Below are positions 19,611 to 27,719 of a stretch of DNA of 64,000 bases, piece after piece (position 1 is the stretch's first letter; the number at the start of each line of letters is the position of its first letter). The DNA is from Candidatus Baltobacteraceae bacterium (GTDB lineage: Bacteria; Vulcanimicrobiota; Vulcanimicrobiia; Vulcanimicrobiales; Vulcanimicrobiaceae): positions 434,001 to 498,000 of the forward strand of contig DASXGW010000004.1 of the NCBI GenBank assembly GCA_036488875.1. The letters are read 5' to 3'. A program made the position numbers and the translations under genes. The notes under the pieces were generated by a model. The model was not told the DNA's origin. It made no database searches and saw only the letters and a program-made list of their open reading frames with translations.

Positions 19611-20945
19611 ATGCGGCGCCTGACTAGTTCTTACCTTGTTGCACTTAATAGGCCTGCTTCAATGACATACTGGTTTGCGGCTTGGATGGACGAGCGCGGT
19701 ATTTCGAGCCACGACGAATTTCAGGCCGCGTTCGACGGGAAAACGACCGTAGAGCAGTTACGCGCCGCCGCGCAACAATCGAGCCCGGTCGCAGAGTTTG
19801 GCCAGGCCCCAGATGCGAAGGCTCGACGTTCGACGTGGCTCTCGGCCGGTAAAGGAATTGACTTGACCGGTACCCTCGGTTGCTACCATTACGAGTGCCT
19901 GCGCAAAGAGGCTGATGAGTTGCTGGGCAAGTCATGGCACTATTTCGACGGCGTGGTCTTGCCAGATGTCGCGCATAGCCTAATCGAGGGCGCGCATCAT
20001 GACCAAGACGGGTTGGAGGAGCGTCTTGCTTCCACTGCAGATACAATTTTCTATTTACGTGCGACTTCGGCCATGAGCCTCGTGCGCTTCGAATCTCGAC
20101 TTCCGGCTTGTAGACAGCATTGGCGTGATCATGCGAAAGAGGCGCGAATAGATCAATCGATTGCTAATGTCAAAAATGTAATTACGACGCTGGCGCGGGA
20201 GGCAAGGATCGAGTTTCGTGCCGAAAACATTTCCGGGCACGCTCATTTAGAATTTGCCCTGCACCACCGCTTCTTCGAACACGTTGTTGCCGGGCACCTT
20301 TGCGCCGAGGCAGATGGTTGTCCTATACCAGTTAGCGAGTCCGAACAGAGGAGGGCGGCTGCAAAAAGTGTTGTAATACGGTTTATCGCAAATCTTAGTG
20401 CAGATGCGCTATCTGCGCGAAAGAGTGACCTCCCTCTTGGTGCGGCGATTCGATTCTACGGACAACTCTTGAAGAATCCGGTACAAAACCGTATCGAGGA
20501 CGTTGCGTTTGCGCTCGAGCTCCCCGTTTTAAGTGATGTCCCGCTGCGCGATCTGGTCGAATTCAGGATGTCAAATCAGGATTTGTTCCAGCGGTTCCAA
20601 AGCGCTATTAGAAAGGCAGCGCGCGAACGGATTAATAGCGCTGGCTCCAACAATCCGAGCAAAATCGCACAGGAAATCCTTGAGGATGTTATCGATGTGG
20701 AAGTCCGAGCGATCGGTGATAGGATGGATTCTTATGTCCGTAAGCGGGACAACGCACTCGCACTTGGTGCTGGAGTAACCTTGGCGGGTCTGACGCTTGG
20801 GCTTCTAACGCCCGTGGCTGGATTGCTGGCCCCTGTTGGCGTTGGATTGGGTGCTAAGGCGGTTAAGGACTTCAACGATGCAAAAGAGGATGTCTCCCTA
20901 TCGGATATGTATTTTCTCTGGAAGGCGGCGGAGCACTTTCACTAA
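19611..20945 (+). CDS. Unknown 444-aa protein with a hydrophobic C-terminal segment
   Basis: Not recognised. The ATG at 19611 is chosen because the open frame upstream of it reads as low-quality basic sequence. The body is helical and charged. Residues about 381-418 (starting NALALGAGVTLAGLTLGLLT) form a long Gly/Leu-rich hydrophobic stretch, long enough for a membrane hairpin, followed by a short hydrophilic tail ending WKAAEHFH. A large cytoplasmic sensor-like part with a C-terminal membrane hairpin is a common layout for abortive-infection effectors, but there is no motif to prove it. Its AT-richer codons match the island. Confidence 0.75.
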   Translation: MRRLTSSYLVALNRPASMTYWFAAWMDERGISSHDEFQAAFDGKTTVEQLRAAAQQSSPVAEFGQAPDAKARRSTWLSAGKGIDLTGTLGCYHYECLRKEADELLGKSWHYFDGVVLPDVAHSLIEGAHHDQDGLEERLASTADTIFYLRATSAMSLVRFESRLPACRQHWRDHAKEARIDQSIANVKNVITTLAREARIEFRAENISGHAHLEFALHHRFFEHVVAGHLCAEADGCPIPVSESEQRRAAAKSVVIRFIANLSADALSARKSDLPLGAAIRFYGQLLKNPVQNRIEDVAFALELPVLSDVPLRDLVEFRMSNQDLFQRFQSAIRKAARERINSAGSNNPSKIAQEILEDVIDVEVRAIGDRMDSYVRKRDNALALGAGVTLAGLTLGLLTPVAGLLAPVGVGLGAKAVKDFNDAKEDVSLSDMYFLWKAAEHFH

Positions 20946-21080
20946 GAGTGCGCATAATGCAGTTATGAGCTCACAAGCTTTGCCGGCAGGCTACAGCCAA
21001 TCGATAAAATGCACTGTCAGTCGGCCGCCATCAACATTCTATGGACCTGCGGATGCAGATGATGAGACTTGAAGTAAGCC

Positions 21081-22055
21081 CTAGGTGCGAAGTGAGCGTA
21101 CTCCGTACCGTGCTAGAATTCTTTTTATGAGATCCTCGCATCGATCTACAGCGGCCGGTGGGTTGCTGATCCAGGACTCATCGCCAAATCCGAGCGTCCA
21201 GCGTATAACCTCATCAACATCATCCACAATGAGTGCTATGGTTACGGTCCCATCGGCGTTCTTCCGCACCTGTTGCGCGTGTTGCCATTTTCGTGAAGTC
21301 ATCGCCGGGGCCATGTCCTCTGAGAAGGTCACTTCTACCGTCTGTGGTTCGCCGTCGCCCTTGAAGAAGCCGATAGTATCGCCGGATGTGTATTTAGTCG
21401 GAGGTGCGGTGCGCGTATACGTGCCTACGCGCTTGATTGAACCCTCGATAACGTCCATCGAGAACTGTCGCCAGCCGTCGCGGCCCTTGTCGATGTCGCG
21501 CCCTACGAGATAATAGCGCCCCGATCGCACCACCGCTGCTGCAGGTTCGATTCGCCGCACCTGGCCACGGTAGCGAAACTCAACGCGCGCACTGCTTCGC
21601 CACGCCGCTTCGAGGTCGCGGTAAATCTTGCCGACCGCTGTTCCGTCTACGAGCTGCGGCTGTACGACGTGAAGAAACGGCGTTTCATCGCCATCCGCGC
21701 CGACCGCGCCGGCGAGTTCGTTCACCGGATCGCCAAATGCCTTAAACAGCTCGGCCATTAGTGCGCGTACGCGCTTCTCGCCTTCGAGAATGCCCGGCGG
21801 AGACGCCTTGAACTCCGACAATTCGCAGATATCGCCGTGCTCCCGCTCGGTGATGCGAAATCCCGCGGTCTCTCCGATGTTGCGTAACTCTTGCAGGTCG
21901 CGCAAAATGGTGCGCTCTGATGCGCCGTAGGTCGCCTCGCAGCCCTTCAGCGAGATCTTTCGATTGCGCACCAAATCCAGCAAGATGCCGATCTTGCGCG
22001 CCACTGCCGGCGTCGGACTGCCCGACTTCCGCGGTCTTCCTAAACGCTGCGCCAT
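21081..22055 (-). CDS. HTH-WYL transcriptional regulator
   Basis: A 324-residue protein. Residues about 18-80 are a DeoR/HTH_11-like winged helix (ERTILRDLQELRNIGETAGF). Residues about 150-220 are the WYL domain (VEFRYRGQVRRIEP, GRYYLVGRDIDKG, QFSMDVIEG), followed by a WCX-like C-terminus (VEVTFSEDMAPAM). WYL regulators sense nucleotides or nucleic acid and often repress defence operons (BrxR/CapW class). It is preceded 9 bp upstream by a second gene encoding only the HTH half. The likely operator is the palindrome at 22336. Confidence 0.9.
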   Translation of the reverse strand: MAQRLGRPRKSGSPTPAVARKIGILLDLVRNRKISLKGCEATYGASERTILRDLQELRNIGETAGFRITEREHGDICELSEFKASPPGILEGEKRVRALMAELFKAFGDPVNELAGAVGADGDETPFLHVVQPQLVDGTAVGKIYRDLEAAWRSSARVEFRYRGQVRRIEPAAAVVRSGRYYLVGRDIDKGRDGWRQFSMDVIEGSIKRVGTYTRTAPPTKYTSGDTIGFFKGDGEPQTVEVTFSEDMAPAMTSRKWQHAQQVRKNADGTVTIALIVDDVDEVIRWTLGFGDESWISNPPAAVDRCEDLIKRILARYGVRSLRT

Positions 22056-22064
22056 GGCGTAGGT

Positions 22065-22310
22065 TTAGAATTCCGTCAAGGAAACCATTCCCGCGCCATC
22101 GCGTTCGCCGATCGCAAAGCCCTCGACCTTGCCGATCTCGCGCAGCTCTTGCAGATCGCGCAGCACCGTTCGCTCCGACACGGCAAACGCATCGCGCAGC
22201 AGCCGCAGCGACACCCGTCGCCGGCGGACGAGCTGCACGAGGACCGAGATCTTGCGCCGCATAGCGGGGGCCGGGAGGCCCGGCGCGCGCGGCTTTCCCA
22301 TCGTACTCAT
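22065..22310 (-). CDS. Truncated HTH paralogue of the WYL regulator
   Basis: 81 residues (start at MSTMGKPRAPG; an ATG at 22343 is also in frame but would overlap the palindrome). It aligns through the whole HTH part of the downstream WYL protein: ERTVLRDLQELREIG against ERTILRDLQELRNIG, and both reach a (T/S)EF end at the domain border, where this gene stops. So it is a tandem duplicate that lost, or never had, a WYL ligand domain. It could compete for the same operator or heterodimerise. Confidence 0.75.
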   Translation of the reverse strand: MSTMGKPRAPGLPAPAMRRKISVLVQLVRRRRVSLRLLRDAFAVSERTVLRDLQELREIGKVEGFAIGERDGAGMVSLTEF

Positions 22311-22335
22311 ATTGACGTCGATCATCGCGCCGTCT

Positions 22336-22355
22336 CGTGCCACACGTATGGCACG
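22336..22355. promoter_or_regulatory. Near-perfect 20-bp palindrome, probable operator of the HTH/WYL pair
   Basis: CGTGCCACACGTATGGCACG has 7-bp perfect arms (CGTGCCA / TGGCACG) and an ACGT centre; only one base pair breaks the symmetry. It sits 26 bp upstream of the HTH gene start and about 40 bp before an AAGGAG site on the plus strand, so it can control both directions. The inner TGCCA-N6-TGGCA also occurs at 27681 and 34233. Confidence 0.65.
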
Positions 22356-22452
22356 ACGCTCTGGTTGACTAGAGCCCTAAGGAGATCGACGCTCATGCTA
22401 CAGACGCTCGAACGCATTCCCGCCCGGCCGCCTCCTCCTGGTTGGGCGGCCG

Positions 22453-22647
22453 TTGCCCGACGGCACGCAGGTGCTCGTACCGCAGGTGCTGCTTCCGCGC
22501 ACGTGCCGGCGGCTCGACGGCGTGACCAAGGTCGCCTACGCCACGCGCGCCGAGGCCAAGGCCGCCAAGACCAAGCACCACACGGTCTATCGCTGTCCGC
22601 ACTGCGGCGCGTTCCATCTCGCTACCAAACTCCGGCACGTTGCCTAA
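22453..22647 (+). CDS. Small zinc-ribbon-like protein
   Basis: A TTG-initiated frame of 64 residues ending YRCPHCGAFHLATKLRHVA, with a CxxC and a following His that look like a zinc-binding knuckle, preceded by a Lys/Ala-rich helix (YATRAEAKAAKTKHHTVYRC). Curiously, the better ribosome site (AAGGAG) and an ATG at 22395 lie upstream in a different frame; reading from there gives MLQTLERIPARPPPPGW and then a frame change would join this protein. That hints at a small indel. It lies 14 bp before the DUF2130 gene and is probably co-transcribed. Confidence 0.55.
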   Translation: MPDGTQVLVPQVLLPRTCRRLDGVTKVAYATRAEAKAAKTKHHTVYRCPHCGAFHLATKLRHVA

Positions 22648-22661
22648 GGGAGGATAGACGC

Positions 22662-23798
22662 ATGACGATCACTTGTCCGAAATGCAAAACGGAGTTTCCG
22701 CTGACCGAACGCGCGCTGGCCGGTCAAATCGAAGGCGAAGTCGCCAAGCGTGTTGCCGCGCAGCGTAAACGACTGGCTGACGAGGCTGCGCACGACGCGC
22801 AGATCGCGGCTGCCGCGGCGATCGAGGAGAAGGATCGCACGCTCAAAGCGTTGCGCACCTCAGTTGGTGACTACCGCGATAAGCTTGCCGCCGCGCAGGC
22901 CGACCAACTCGAGCTCGAGCGCTCGCGCAATGCGTTAGCGCAGAAGCTCAGCGAAGCCGATCTCGAGGTCGAGCAGCGCGTGCGCGGACGCGTCGACGGC
23001 GAGACCTTGAGAATGAAGGAAAGAATCAAGGAGCAGTACGAGCTGCAGGTGCACGATCGCGATCTGAAGCTCGGTCAGGCGCGCACGCAGATCGAGGACC
23101 TGCAGCGCCGGCTCGCGCAGGGCTCGCAGCAGCTGCAGGGCGAGAGCCAAGAGATCAGCATCGAGCAGGAGCTTCGCGCGGCCTTTCCCACCGACACGTT
23201 CACGCCGATCGCGAAGGGGGAATGCGGCGCCGATCTGCTGCAGACGGTGGTCGCACCGGGCGGACAAGTGTGCGGCACGATCCTGTGGGAATCCAAGCGC
23301 ACCAAGAACTGGAACGCGGCGTGGCTCGAAAAACTGCGCGCCGATCAGCGCGAGAGCAAAGCCGACGTCAGCGTGCTGGTGAGTCAAGCGGTCCCGGCCG
23401 ACGTGACGAGCTTCAAAAACGTCGACGACGTGTGGGTGACGCGCCGGCCCCTAATCGTGCCGATCGCGTCGATGTTGCGCTCGGCGCTCGTGCGCGTCGC
23501 GTTCGTCCGCGCGACGTCGCAAGGGCGGCAGACGAAGGCCGACATGGTCTACGACTACCTCATGGGCGCCGACTTCAGGCACCGGGTGATGCCGGTGCTC
23601 GAATCGCTCGCGTATATGCGCACCGACCTCAACGCCAAACGCGCGCGCATCGAACGCGAGCTGGCCAAGGAAGAGCAGCGCATCACGATCGCGCAGGTCA
23701 GCGTGCAGCGCCTACTCGGCGACATTCAGGGTATCGCGGGCATCACGATCGAGGAGCTCGACGAGCTGCCGATGCCGGCGCTGGTCGCGGCGGGCTAG
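22662..23798 (+). CDS. DUF2130 domain protein
   Basis: 378 residues, start at an ATG with GGGAGG upstream. It begins with a zinc-ribbon-like ITCPKCKTEFPLTERALAGQ, typical of DUF2130 proteins, followed by a long coiled coil (about 25-165). The C-terminal domain reads AKGECGADLLQTVV, GTILWESKRTKNWNAAWLEKL and DVWVTRRPLIVPIASMLR, with an E-x-K pair (ESK) in a restriction-nuclease-like setting. The family is uncharacterised and sporadic. The nuclease reading of its C-terminal domain is inference. Confidence 0.88.
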   Translation: MTITCPKCKTEFPLTERALAGQIEGEVAKRVAAQRKRLADEAAHDAQIAAAAAIEEKDRTLKALRTSVGDYRDKLAAAQADQLELERSRNALAQKLSEADLEVEQRVRGRVDGETLRMKERIKEQYELQVHDRDLKLGQARTQIEDLQRRLAQGSQQLQGESQEISIEQELRAAFPTDTFTPIAKGECGADLLQTVVAPGGQVCGTILWESKRTKNWNAAWLEKLRADQRESKADVSVLVSQAVPADVTSFKNVDDVWVTRRPLIVPIASMLRSALVRVAFVRATSQGRQTKADMVYDYLMGADFRHRVMPVLESLAYMRTDLNAKRARIERELAKEEQRITIAQVSVQRLLGDIQGIAGITIEELDELPMPALVAAG

Positions 23799-23800
23799 CC

Positions 23801-23956
23801 GTGTTCGGGGTACTGCTCCGTCTTTCGCATAACCTACCGTTGCTCGGGTTTGTGCTGTCGAGCGAAGATCCGCCGTCGATCGACGACGAAGACGATGACT
23901 TGTACGAGAGTGAGGATTCCGACTTCGACGAGTACGGTGCTGGCGATTTCCGATGA
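23801..23956 (+). CDS. Small acidic protein of unknown function (tentative)
   Basis: A GTG three bases after the DUF2130 stop opens 51 codons: a hydrophobic first half (FGVLLRLSHNLPLLGFVL) and a strongly acidic tail (DDEDDDLYESEDSDFDEYG). The composition is not random for this GC content, so it may be real, but there is no ribosome site other than coupling and no family I know. Confidence 0.35.
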   Translation: MFGVLLRLSHNLPLLGFVLSSEDPPSIDDEDDDLYESEDSDFDEYGAGDFR

Positions 23957-23971
23957 CTAAGAAAAGCGAGG

Positions 23972-24415
23972 TTAGCCGGCATGGGGTCGGGGTTTGAATC
24001 CATCACCGGTAGCCACATAGCAGCGCTTTGGTGGATTCGTCGGCTCGCCGGGGAGCCACTCGATGCGAAAGATGCTGCCGCGCGCGTCGCACGTGACCAT
24101 GAGCTCGCCGTTGACGAGGAACCGGACTTTGAAGACGGGGTCACTGACGACGGGTGAGTGGGTCGTGTTGAACGAGCGGCAGTTTTCCGTGCCGCAGCTG
24201 CAGACGTCGGCGACCTCGACGTGCGGGAGCGACCGTAACATGCCGTCGCGCATCGCCGGCGTCAGCGCGTCGGCCCCAGGGCTCACGTAGTCGCCGCTCA
24301 GACAGCGCTTGAGCAGTCCGTAGAGGCGGAGGTCGTGTTCGTAGATTTTCACGTATGCGATTGTCGCGGCTCGGAGTGCCAACCGTCTGGCGCGAGCGTT
24401 GGCTTCAATGAACAT
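23972..24415 (-). CDS. Unknown 147-aa protein
   Basis: Start ATG at 24415, back to back with the ATG of the plus-strand gene (sharing a CATATG). An open frame continues upstream but is antisense to that gene. The protein has a basic helical N-terminus (NARARRLALRAATIAYVKIY), a Cys pair in CSCGTENCRSF that may bind metal, and a beta-rich end (FKVRFLVNGELMVTCDARGS). No family recognised. Confidence 0.55.
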   Translation of the reverse strand: MFIEANARARRLALRAATIAYVKIYEHDLRLYGLLKRCLSGDYVSPGADALTPAMRDGMLRSLPHVEVADVCSCGTENCRSFNTTHSPVVSDPVFKVRFLVNGELMVTCDARGSIFRIEWLPGEPTNPPKRCYVATGDGFKPRPHAG

Positions 24416-24679
24416 ATGGAAGACCCGTTCATTCTCGAAGCGCGCAAGCATAAGGCCGAGGCCGATCGCAACGGCCGGATTGCGTTGCAGGCATTCATTG
24501 CGATGGTCGCCTCCTTCATCATCTACAGTTGGCACATCGAAAGCGACGGCTGGTGGTGGCTGTTCTGGTGGGCGTCGGTGCTGTTCGCCATGCGCACGTG
24601 GTTTGCGCTTCAGGAGCGCTGGATCCGTCGGAAATCTGCACGAATCGCGATGTCGTTTTACGAATACTCGAAGCGGTAG
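24416..24679 (+). CDS. Small membrane protein with two hydrophobic helices
   Basis: 87 residues. After a charged N-terminus, ALQAFIAMVASFIIYSW and DGWWWLFWWASVLFAMRTWF form two Trp-rich membrane segments, ending in a basic cytoplasmic-type tail. Resembles 2TM-type small domains but cannot be placed with certainty. No clear ribosome site. Divergent from the gene at 24415 and convergent with the Mrr gene. Confidence 0.55.
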   Translation: MEDPFILEARKHKAEADRNGRIALQAFIAMVASFIIYSWHIESDGWWWLFWWASVLFAMRTWFALQERWIRRKSARIAMSFYEYSKR

Positions 24680-24704
24680 CATAACGCCCAGAGGTTGCGG
24701 GCGA

Positions 24705-25730
24705 CTATTCCTCGGTCGCTAGCGTCCAGACCCGCTTCAGCGGGATATCCGCCTTCACGTCCTCAGGAAGATTTTCGTAGCAGGTTGTTAGAGCTTCGAT
24801 GAGATCTGCATCGTTCCACAGTCGAATACGAAAATAGTCGTACTGCGTTTCACCCGGAATCGATGAGCGAAAGCCACCAAAAGAAACGAGGAGGCCGTTG
24901 TCGGCCTTAAACTTGCCAAGAATGCCGTCAAGTTCACGAAAGACCTTGACGTCTATTGGTATATCGCCGGACTTGACTTGAACGCAGAGCCGCGGAGAAT
25001 CTAATCCGTGCGGCCCCCGGCCGGCTAGGATGTCGACTCCACGATCGGCGCCAGGTGGTGACCTGTGAGTTTTGTACCCTTGCGCGATGAGGACGGCTTC
25101 TACGAGCCTTGCCAGTCCATGGCCGGCAAATTTGGTGCGTATATGTCGTCGGATCGAGTCAAGGCCGAACTCTTCGATGTCGAGCGTTTCCGACTCGGGT
25201 TGCTGGCCATCTTCCTTTGTCGTCGAATCCGCACCCTGCGGCGTGCCGGACCCTGCAACCCTGCTCATCATGGCGCGAAACCGCTGCTCCGCATCGTTAC
25301 GGGATATTCTTGCAACCGTCATCGTGGAGCCCAGAGAGAACAGCAGATCCTGATCAATTTGCGCCCTGGGTACCTCGCGCGCCCAGTTCACGGCGTGCGT
25401 GTGCTCGGTTCCAGGCGGAAAGCTAGGTTCATATTTATATGGGCCCGTCACGTTTCCGAATTGAACTGCTGGACGGCTCTTGAGCGGCATCGCGATAACG
25501 TCGCCTATCGCGATTTCCTTTGCGAAACGCCAGCACTGCCCCGTCCAGTTCGCTAGCGTGCCGGCCGATTCGGCGGAGTAGTGCTCGGAGAAAGACCGGC
25601 GCATCTCATCTCGATCGCGGAACGTTCCCAGATCCGGCATTTCGGTCCAGCCAATCGTCGCGACATTGCGTTCGAGAGCCAATGCCTCGCGTTCACCGTT
25701 ACGGCCAGCCCGGACGAGCCAAATAGCCAT
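24705..25730 (-). CDS. Mrr-family type IV restriction endonuclease with N-terminal PUA-like domain
   Basis: 341 residues. The C-terminal Mrr catalytic domain has RLVEAVLIAQGYKTHRSPPG, then GADRGVDILAG (D233), then CVQVKSG (Q251-x-K253), the Mrr variant of the PD-(D/E)XK site. The N-terminal 120 residues (WLVRAGRNGEREALAL, ATIGWTEMPDL, IGDVIAMPL) look like the PUA/EVE-type domain found in Mrr-like 'restriction system' proteins. Such enzymes cut modified or foreign DNA without a partner methylase. Divergent from the HNH gene at 25872 across about 140 bp. Confidence 0.88.
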   Translation of the reverse strand: MAIWLVRAGRNGEREALALERNVATIGWTEMPDLGTFRDRDEMRRSFSEHYSAESAGTLANWTGQCWRFAKEIAIGDVIAMPLKSRPAVQFGNVTGPYKYEPSFPPGTEHTHAVNWAREVPRAQIDQDLLFSLGSTMTVARISRNDAEQRFRAMMSRVAGSGTPQGADSTTKEDGQQPESETLDIEEFGLDSIRRHIRTKFAGHGLARLVEAVLIAQGYKTHRSPPGADRGVDILAGRGPHGLDSPRLCVQVKSGDIPIDVKVFRELDGILGKFKADNGLLVSFGGFRSSIPGETQYDYFRIRLWNDADLIEALTTCYENLPEDVKADIPLKRVWTLATEE

Positions 25731-25871
25731 GCGTTCCTCCCAGTCGTCTTTAATCCGGGTTTCGCCCGCATACTATCTCTTCGCCTCCGCAGTCATCAAA
25801 CGGGTGGCTGCACGCACGAGGGCGCCACTCGTCGGGTGCGAATGTCCGGTCGGTACTGGATGGCACAACAG

Positions 25872-26786
25872 ATGGTTCCGGCTCGATTCTACGTTGGCGT
25901 GACCGACGAACAGTGGTTCCGTTTCTTGCAGAACGAGCCGCCGCTTGATGAGATCAACTTCTGGAGTCCCAGCGGCCGGATCATTCGGGCCGAGCGCGGC
26001 ACACCGTTTCTCCTCAAGCTCAAAGCGCCCAGGAACGTCATCGGCGGGGTTGGATTCGTATCGCTCGCGGAACGAATGTCGATTCGCGACGCGTGGGAGT
26101 TCTTTAAGACCAAGAACGGTGCGCCATCGCTCGAGGAACTCAGGCGGCGGATTGCAGCCAATCGCGCCCAAGAGTCGGCAAGCGTCGACGATGAGGTCGG
26201 CTGCATCATCTTGTCCCAGCCGACGTTTTTCGCAAGTCCCATACCTCAGCCTGAAGGTTGGCCTCCGAACCTGCAGGCCGGCAAGTACTATTCGTCGGCG
26301 GAACCGGTCGCGCGGCGGGTTTGGCACGACGTTTCGATCGCGCTGAGCGCGCAGCCGGCTGTGCCCGCAAGTGCGTTTGGCGGCTATGGGCAGCCCGTTT
26401 TGCAACAAGTGCGGCTGGGCCAGGGGGCCTTTCGAAAGCTGGTGCTCGATGCGTACGAGCGGCGCTGTGCAGTAAGCGGAGAGCACACGGTTCCAGTTCT
26501 TCAGGCGAGCCATATTCGGCCGTTTGCCGACGTTGCGCAGCACGAGATCGCCAACGGGCTCGCGTTGCGCTCGGATATTCACACGCTCTTCGATCAAGGG
26601 TACGTTACGATAACGCCGGACTACCGGTTCGTCGTGAGCGACCGTCTCCGTGAGGATTTCGACAACGGCCAGGTCTACTACGACTACGCCAAACAGCGGC
26701 CGACAATCTTCCTTCCCAGCGATCGGGAAAACTATCCGAGCCGCGAACATCTGGAGTGGCACGGCTTGGAGCGGTTCAAAAAGTAA
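25872..26786 (+). CDS. HNH restriction-type endonuclease
   Basis: About 304 residues from ATG 25872 (ATGs at 25842 and 25860 are also in frame). The N-terminus reads ARFYVGVTDEQWFRFL, a hallmark of 'putative restriction endonuclease' proteins. The C-terminal HNH core reads CAVSGEHTVPVLQASHIRPF, then NGLALRSDIHTLFDQGYV, with the expected His-Ile-x-Pro and Asn/His residues. Likely a type IV or orphan type II nuclease. It ends 9 bp before the convergent HNH gene. Confidence 0.85.
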   Translation: MVPARFYVGVTDEQWFRFLQNEPPLDEINFWSPSGRIIRAERGTPFLLKLKAPRNVIGGVGFVSLAERMSIRDAWEFFKTKNGAPSLEELRRRIAANRAQESASVDDEVGCIILSQPTFFASPIPQPEGWPPNLQAGKYYSSAEPVARRVWHDVSIALSAQPAVPASAFGGYGQPVLQQVRLGQGAFRKLVLDAYERRCAVSGEHTVPVLQASHIRPFADVAQHEIANGLALRSDIHTLFDQGYVTITPDYRFVVSDRLREDFDNGQVYYDYAKQRPTIFLPSDRENYPSREHLEWHGLERFKK

Positions 26787-26795
26787 AGGACGAAG

Positions 26796-27656
26796 TCAAT
26801 CCTTGAGCGCGCCGACGTGGATGTGCCCGTTGCTGCACACGTAGGCATGATATCGCCGGCCGCGCCGCCCCTCGGGCACCGACATCGCTCGAGCGCAACG
26901 CTCGGCGTCTTCTCGCGTTGCGAACTGTTTTTTCGGCAATCCATTGCCGCGAATGCATTCGCGGTCCTTAGGAACCCAGCTGCCGTCGACGGCGCGATGG
27001 TAGGCTTCCCAGCCCATCGGCTTTGGTAGTGCCAAATGCTTTTCGCTCGATAGGAGATGGCCAGGGAGCGACGTTAGATGCCACAATCCGCATCCATGGG
27101 AGCGGCGCTTGACGCTGCCGATCCAGTAGACGATCGGATCGAAGCGCCACGGGTTCGTGCTCACGCGATGCCGCACGACTGCCCATGCGCGCGTGCTACG
27201 CCCGCAGCGATAGGGCGCATGAACGCGCCCCGTTTGCGAGAAACTGCAAAAAGCGGCGATCCATGCCGTCGTCAGCGAAGGGTAGGCGCGCTTCCAATCG
27301 CGATTGCGGCACCACGCCTCGCCCTCCCGGCTGATTCGCACGCGCCGCAGCGGCGGCGCTGGGACCCGGAGCGACCGCGGGATCGGCGGGATTCGCTCGA
27401 GGCCGCCGGCGTCTCCGCGCATGTGATTGCAGGCGCGATGAACGAGACGCAGGTTGTGCAACGCGTCCTCGCCGCCGTGCACCCGCGGAATGACGTGATC
27501 GAACGTCGGCGCGAAACCCGCGTCGACGTCCGGGCTGCACTGGCCTGGTTGCGGGAAGCGGTGCCCGCAGAGAGCGCACAACCCGCTCTGCTCGCGCATC
27601 AAGAGCTCTCGCCAGAGAGCGCGAGTCTTGGCATCGCGAAACGGACTCCAACTCAT
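26796..27656 (-). CDS. HNH endonuclease
   Basis: About 286 residues from MSWSPFRDAKTR. The N-terminal HNH motif is complete: LCALCGHRF, then TFDHVIPRVHGGEDALHNLR and LVHRACNHMRGD. The C-terminal half has several Cys, His and Trp residues and ends with YVCSNGHIHVG, which may form a small zinc-binding module. The role could be homing, phage packaging or defence; beside Mrr and another HNH protein, defence is the most likely. Divergent from the exported protein at 27720. Confidence 0.8.
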   Translation of the reverse strand: MSWSPFRDAKTRALWRELLMREQSGLCALCGHRFPQPGQCSPDVDAGFAPTFDHVIPRVHGGEDALHNLRLVHRACNHMRGDAGGLERIPPIPRSLRVPAPPLRRVRISREGEAWCRNRDWKRAYPSLTTAWIAAFCSFSQTGRVHAPYRCGRSTRAWAVVRHRVSTNPWRFDPIVYWIGSVKRRSHGCGLWHLTSLPGHLLSSEKHLALPKPMGWEAYHRAVDGSWVPKDRECIRGNGLPKKQFATREDAERCARAMSVPEGRRGRRYHAYVCSNGHIHVGALKD

Positions 27657-27679
27657 AGGGCTGAGTCTATCCCCGGCGT

Positions 27680-27696
27680 GTGCCAGACGGTTGGCA
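27680..27696. promoter_or_regulatory. TGCCA-N6-TGGCA palindrome, copy 2
   Basis: gTGCCAGACGGTTGGCA is identical over 17 bp to 34232-34248, and shares the TGCCA-N6-TGGCA arms with the 22336 palindrome. It lies in the 63-bp divergent gap between the HNH gene and the exported protein at 27720, where an operator is expected. Confidence 0.5.
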
Positions 27697-27719
27697 AGCG
27701 CGCCGTATATCATCGATGC

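Noticed and set aside
22149-22661. Plus-strand frame upstream of DUF2130 in the same reading frame
   Set aside because: Covers the HTH gene antisense and the zinc-ribbon gene out of frame; DUF2130 has its own GGGAGG site and ATG at 22662.
27078-27719. Plus-strand frame upstream of the exported protein
   Set aside because: Antisense to the HNH nuclease gene; no protein-like motifs before 27720.
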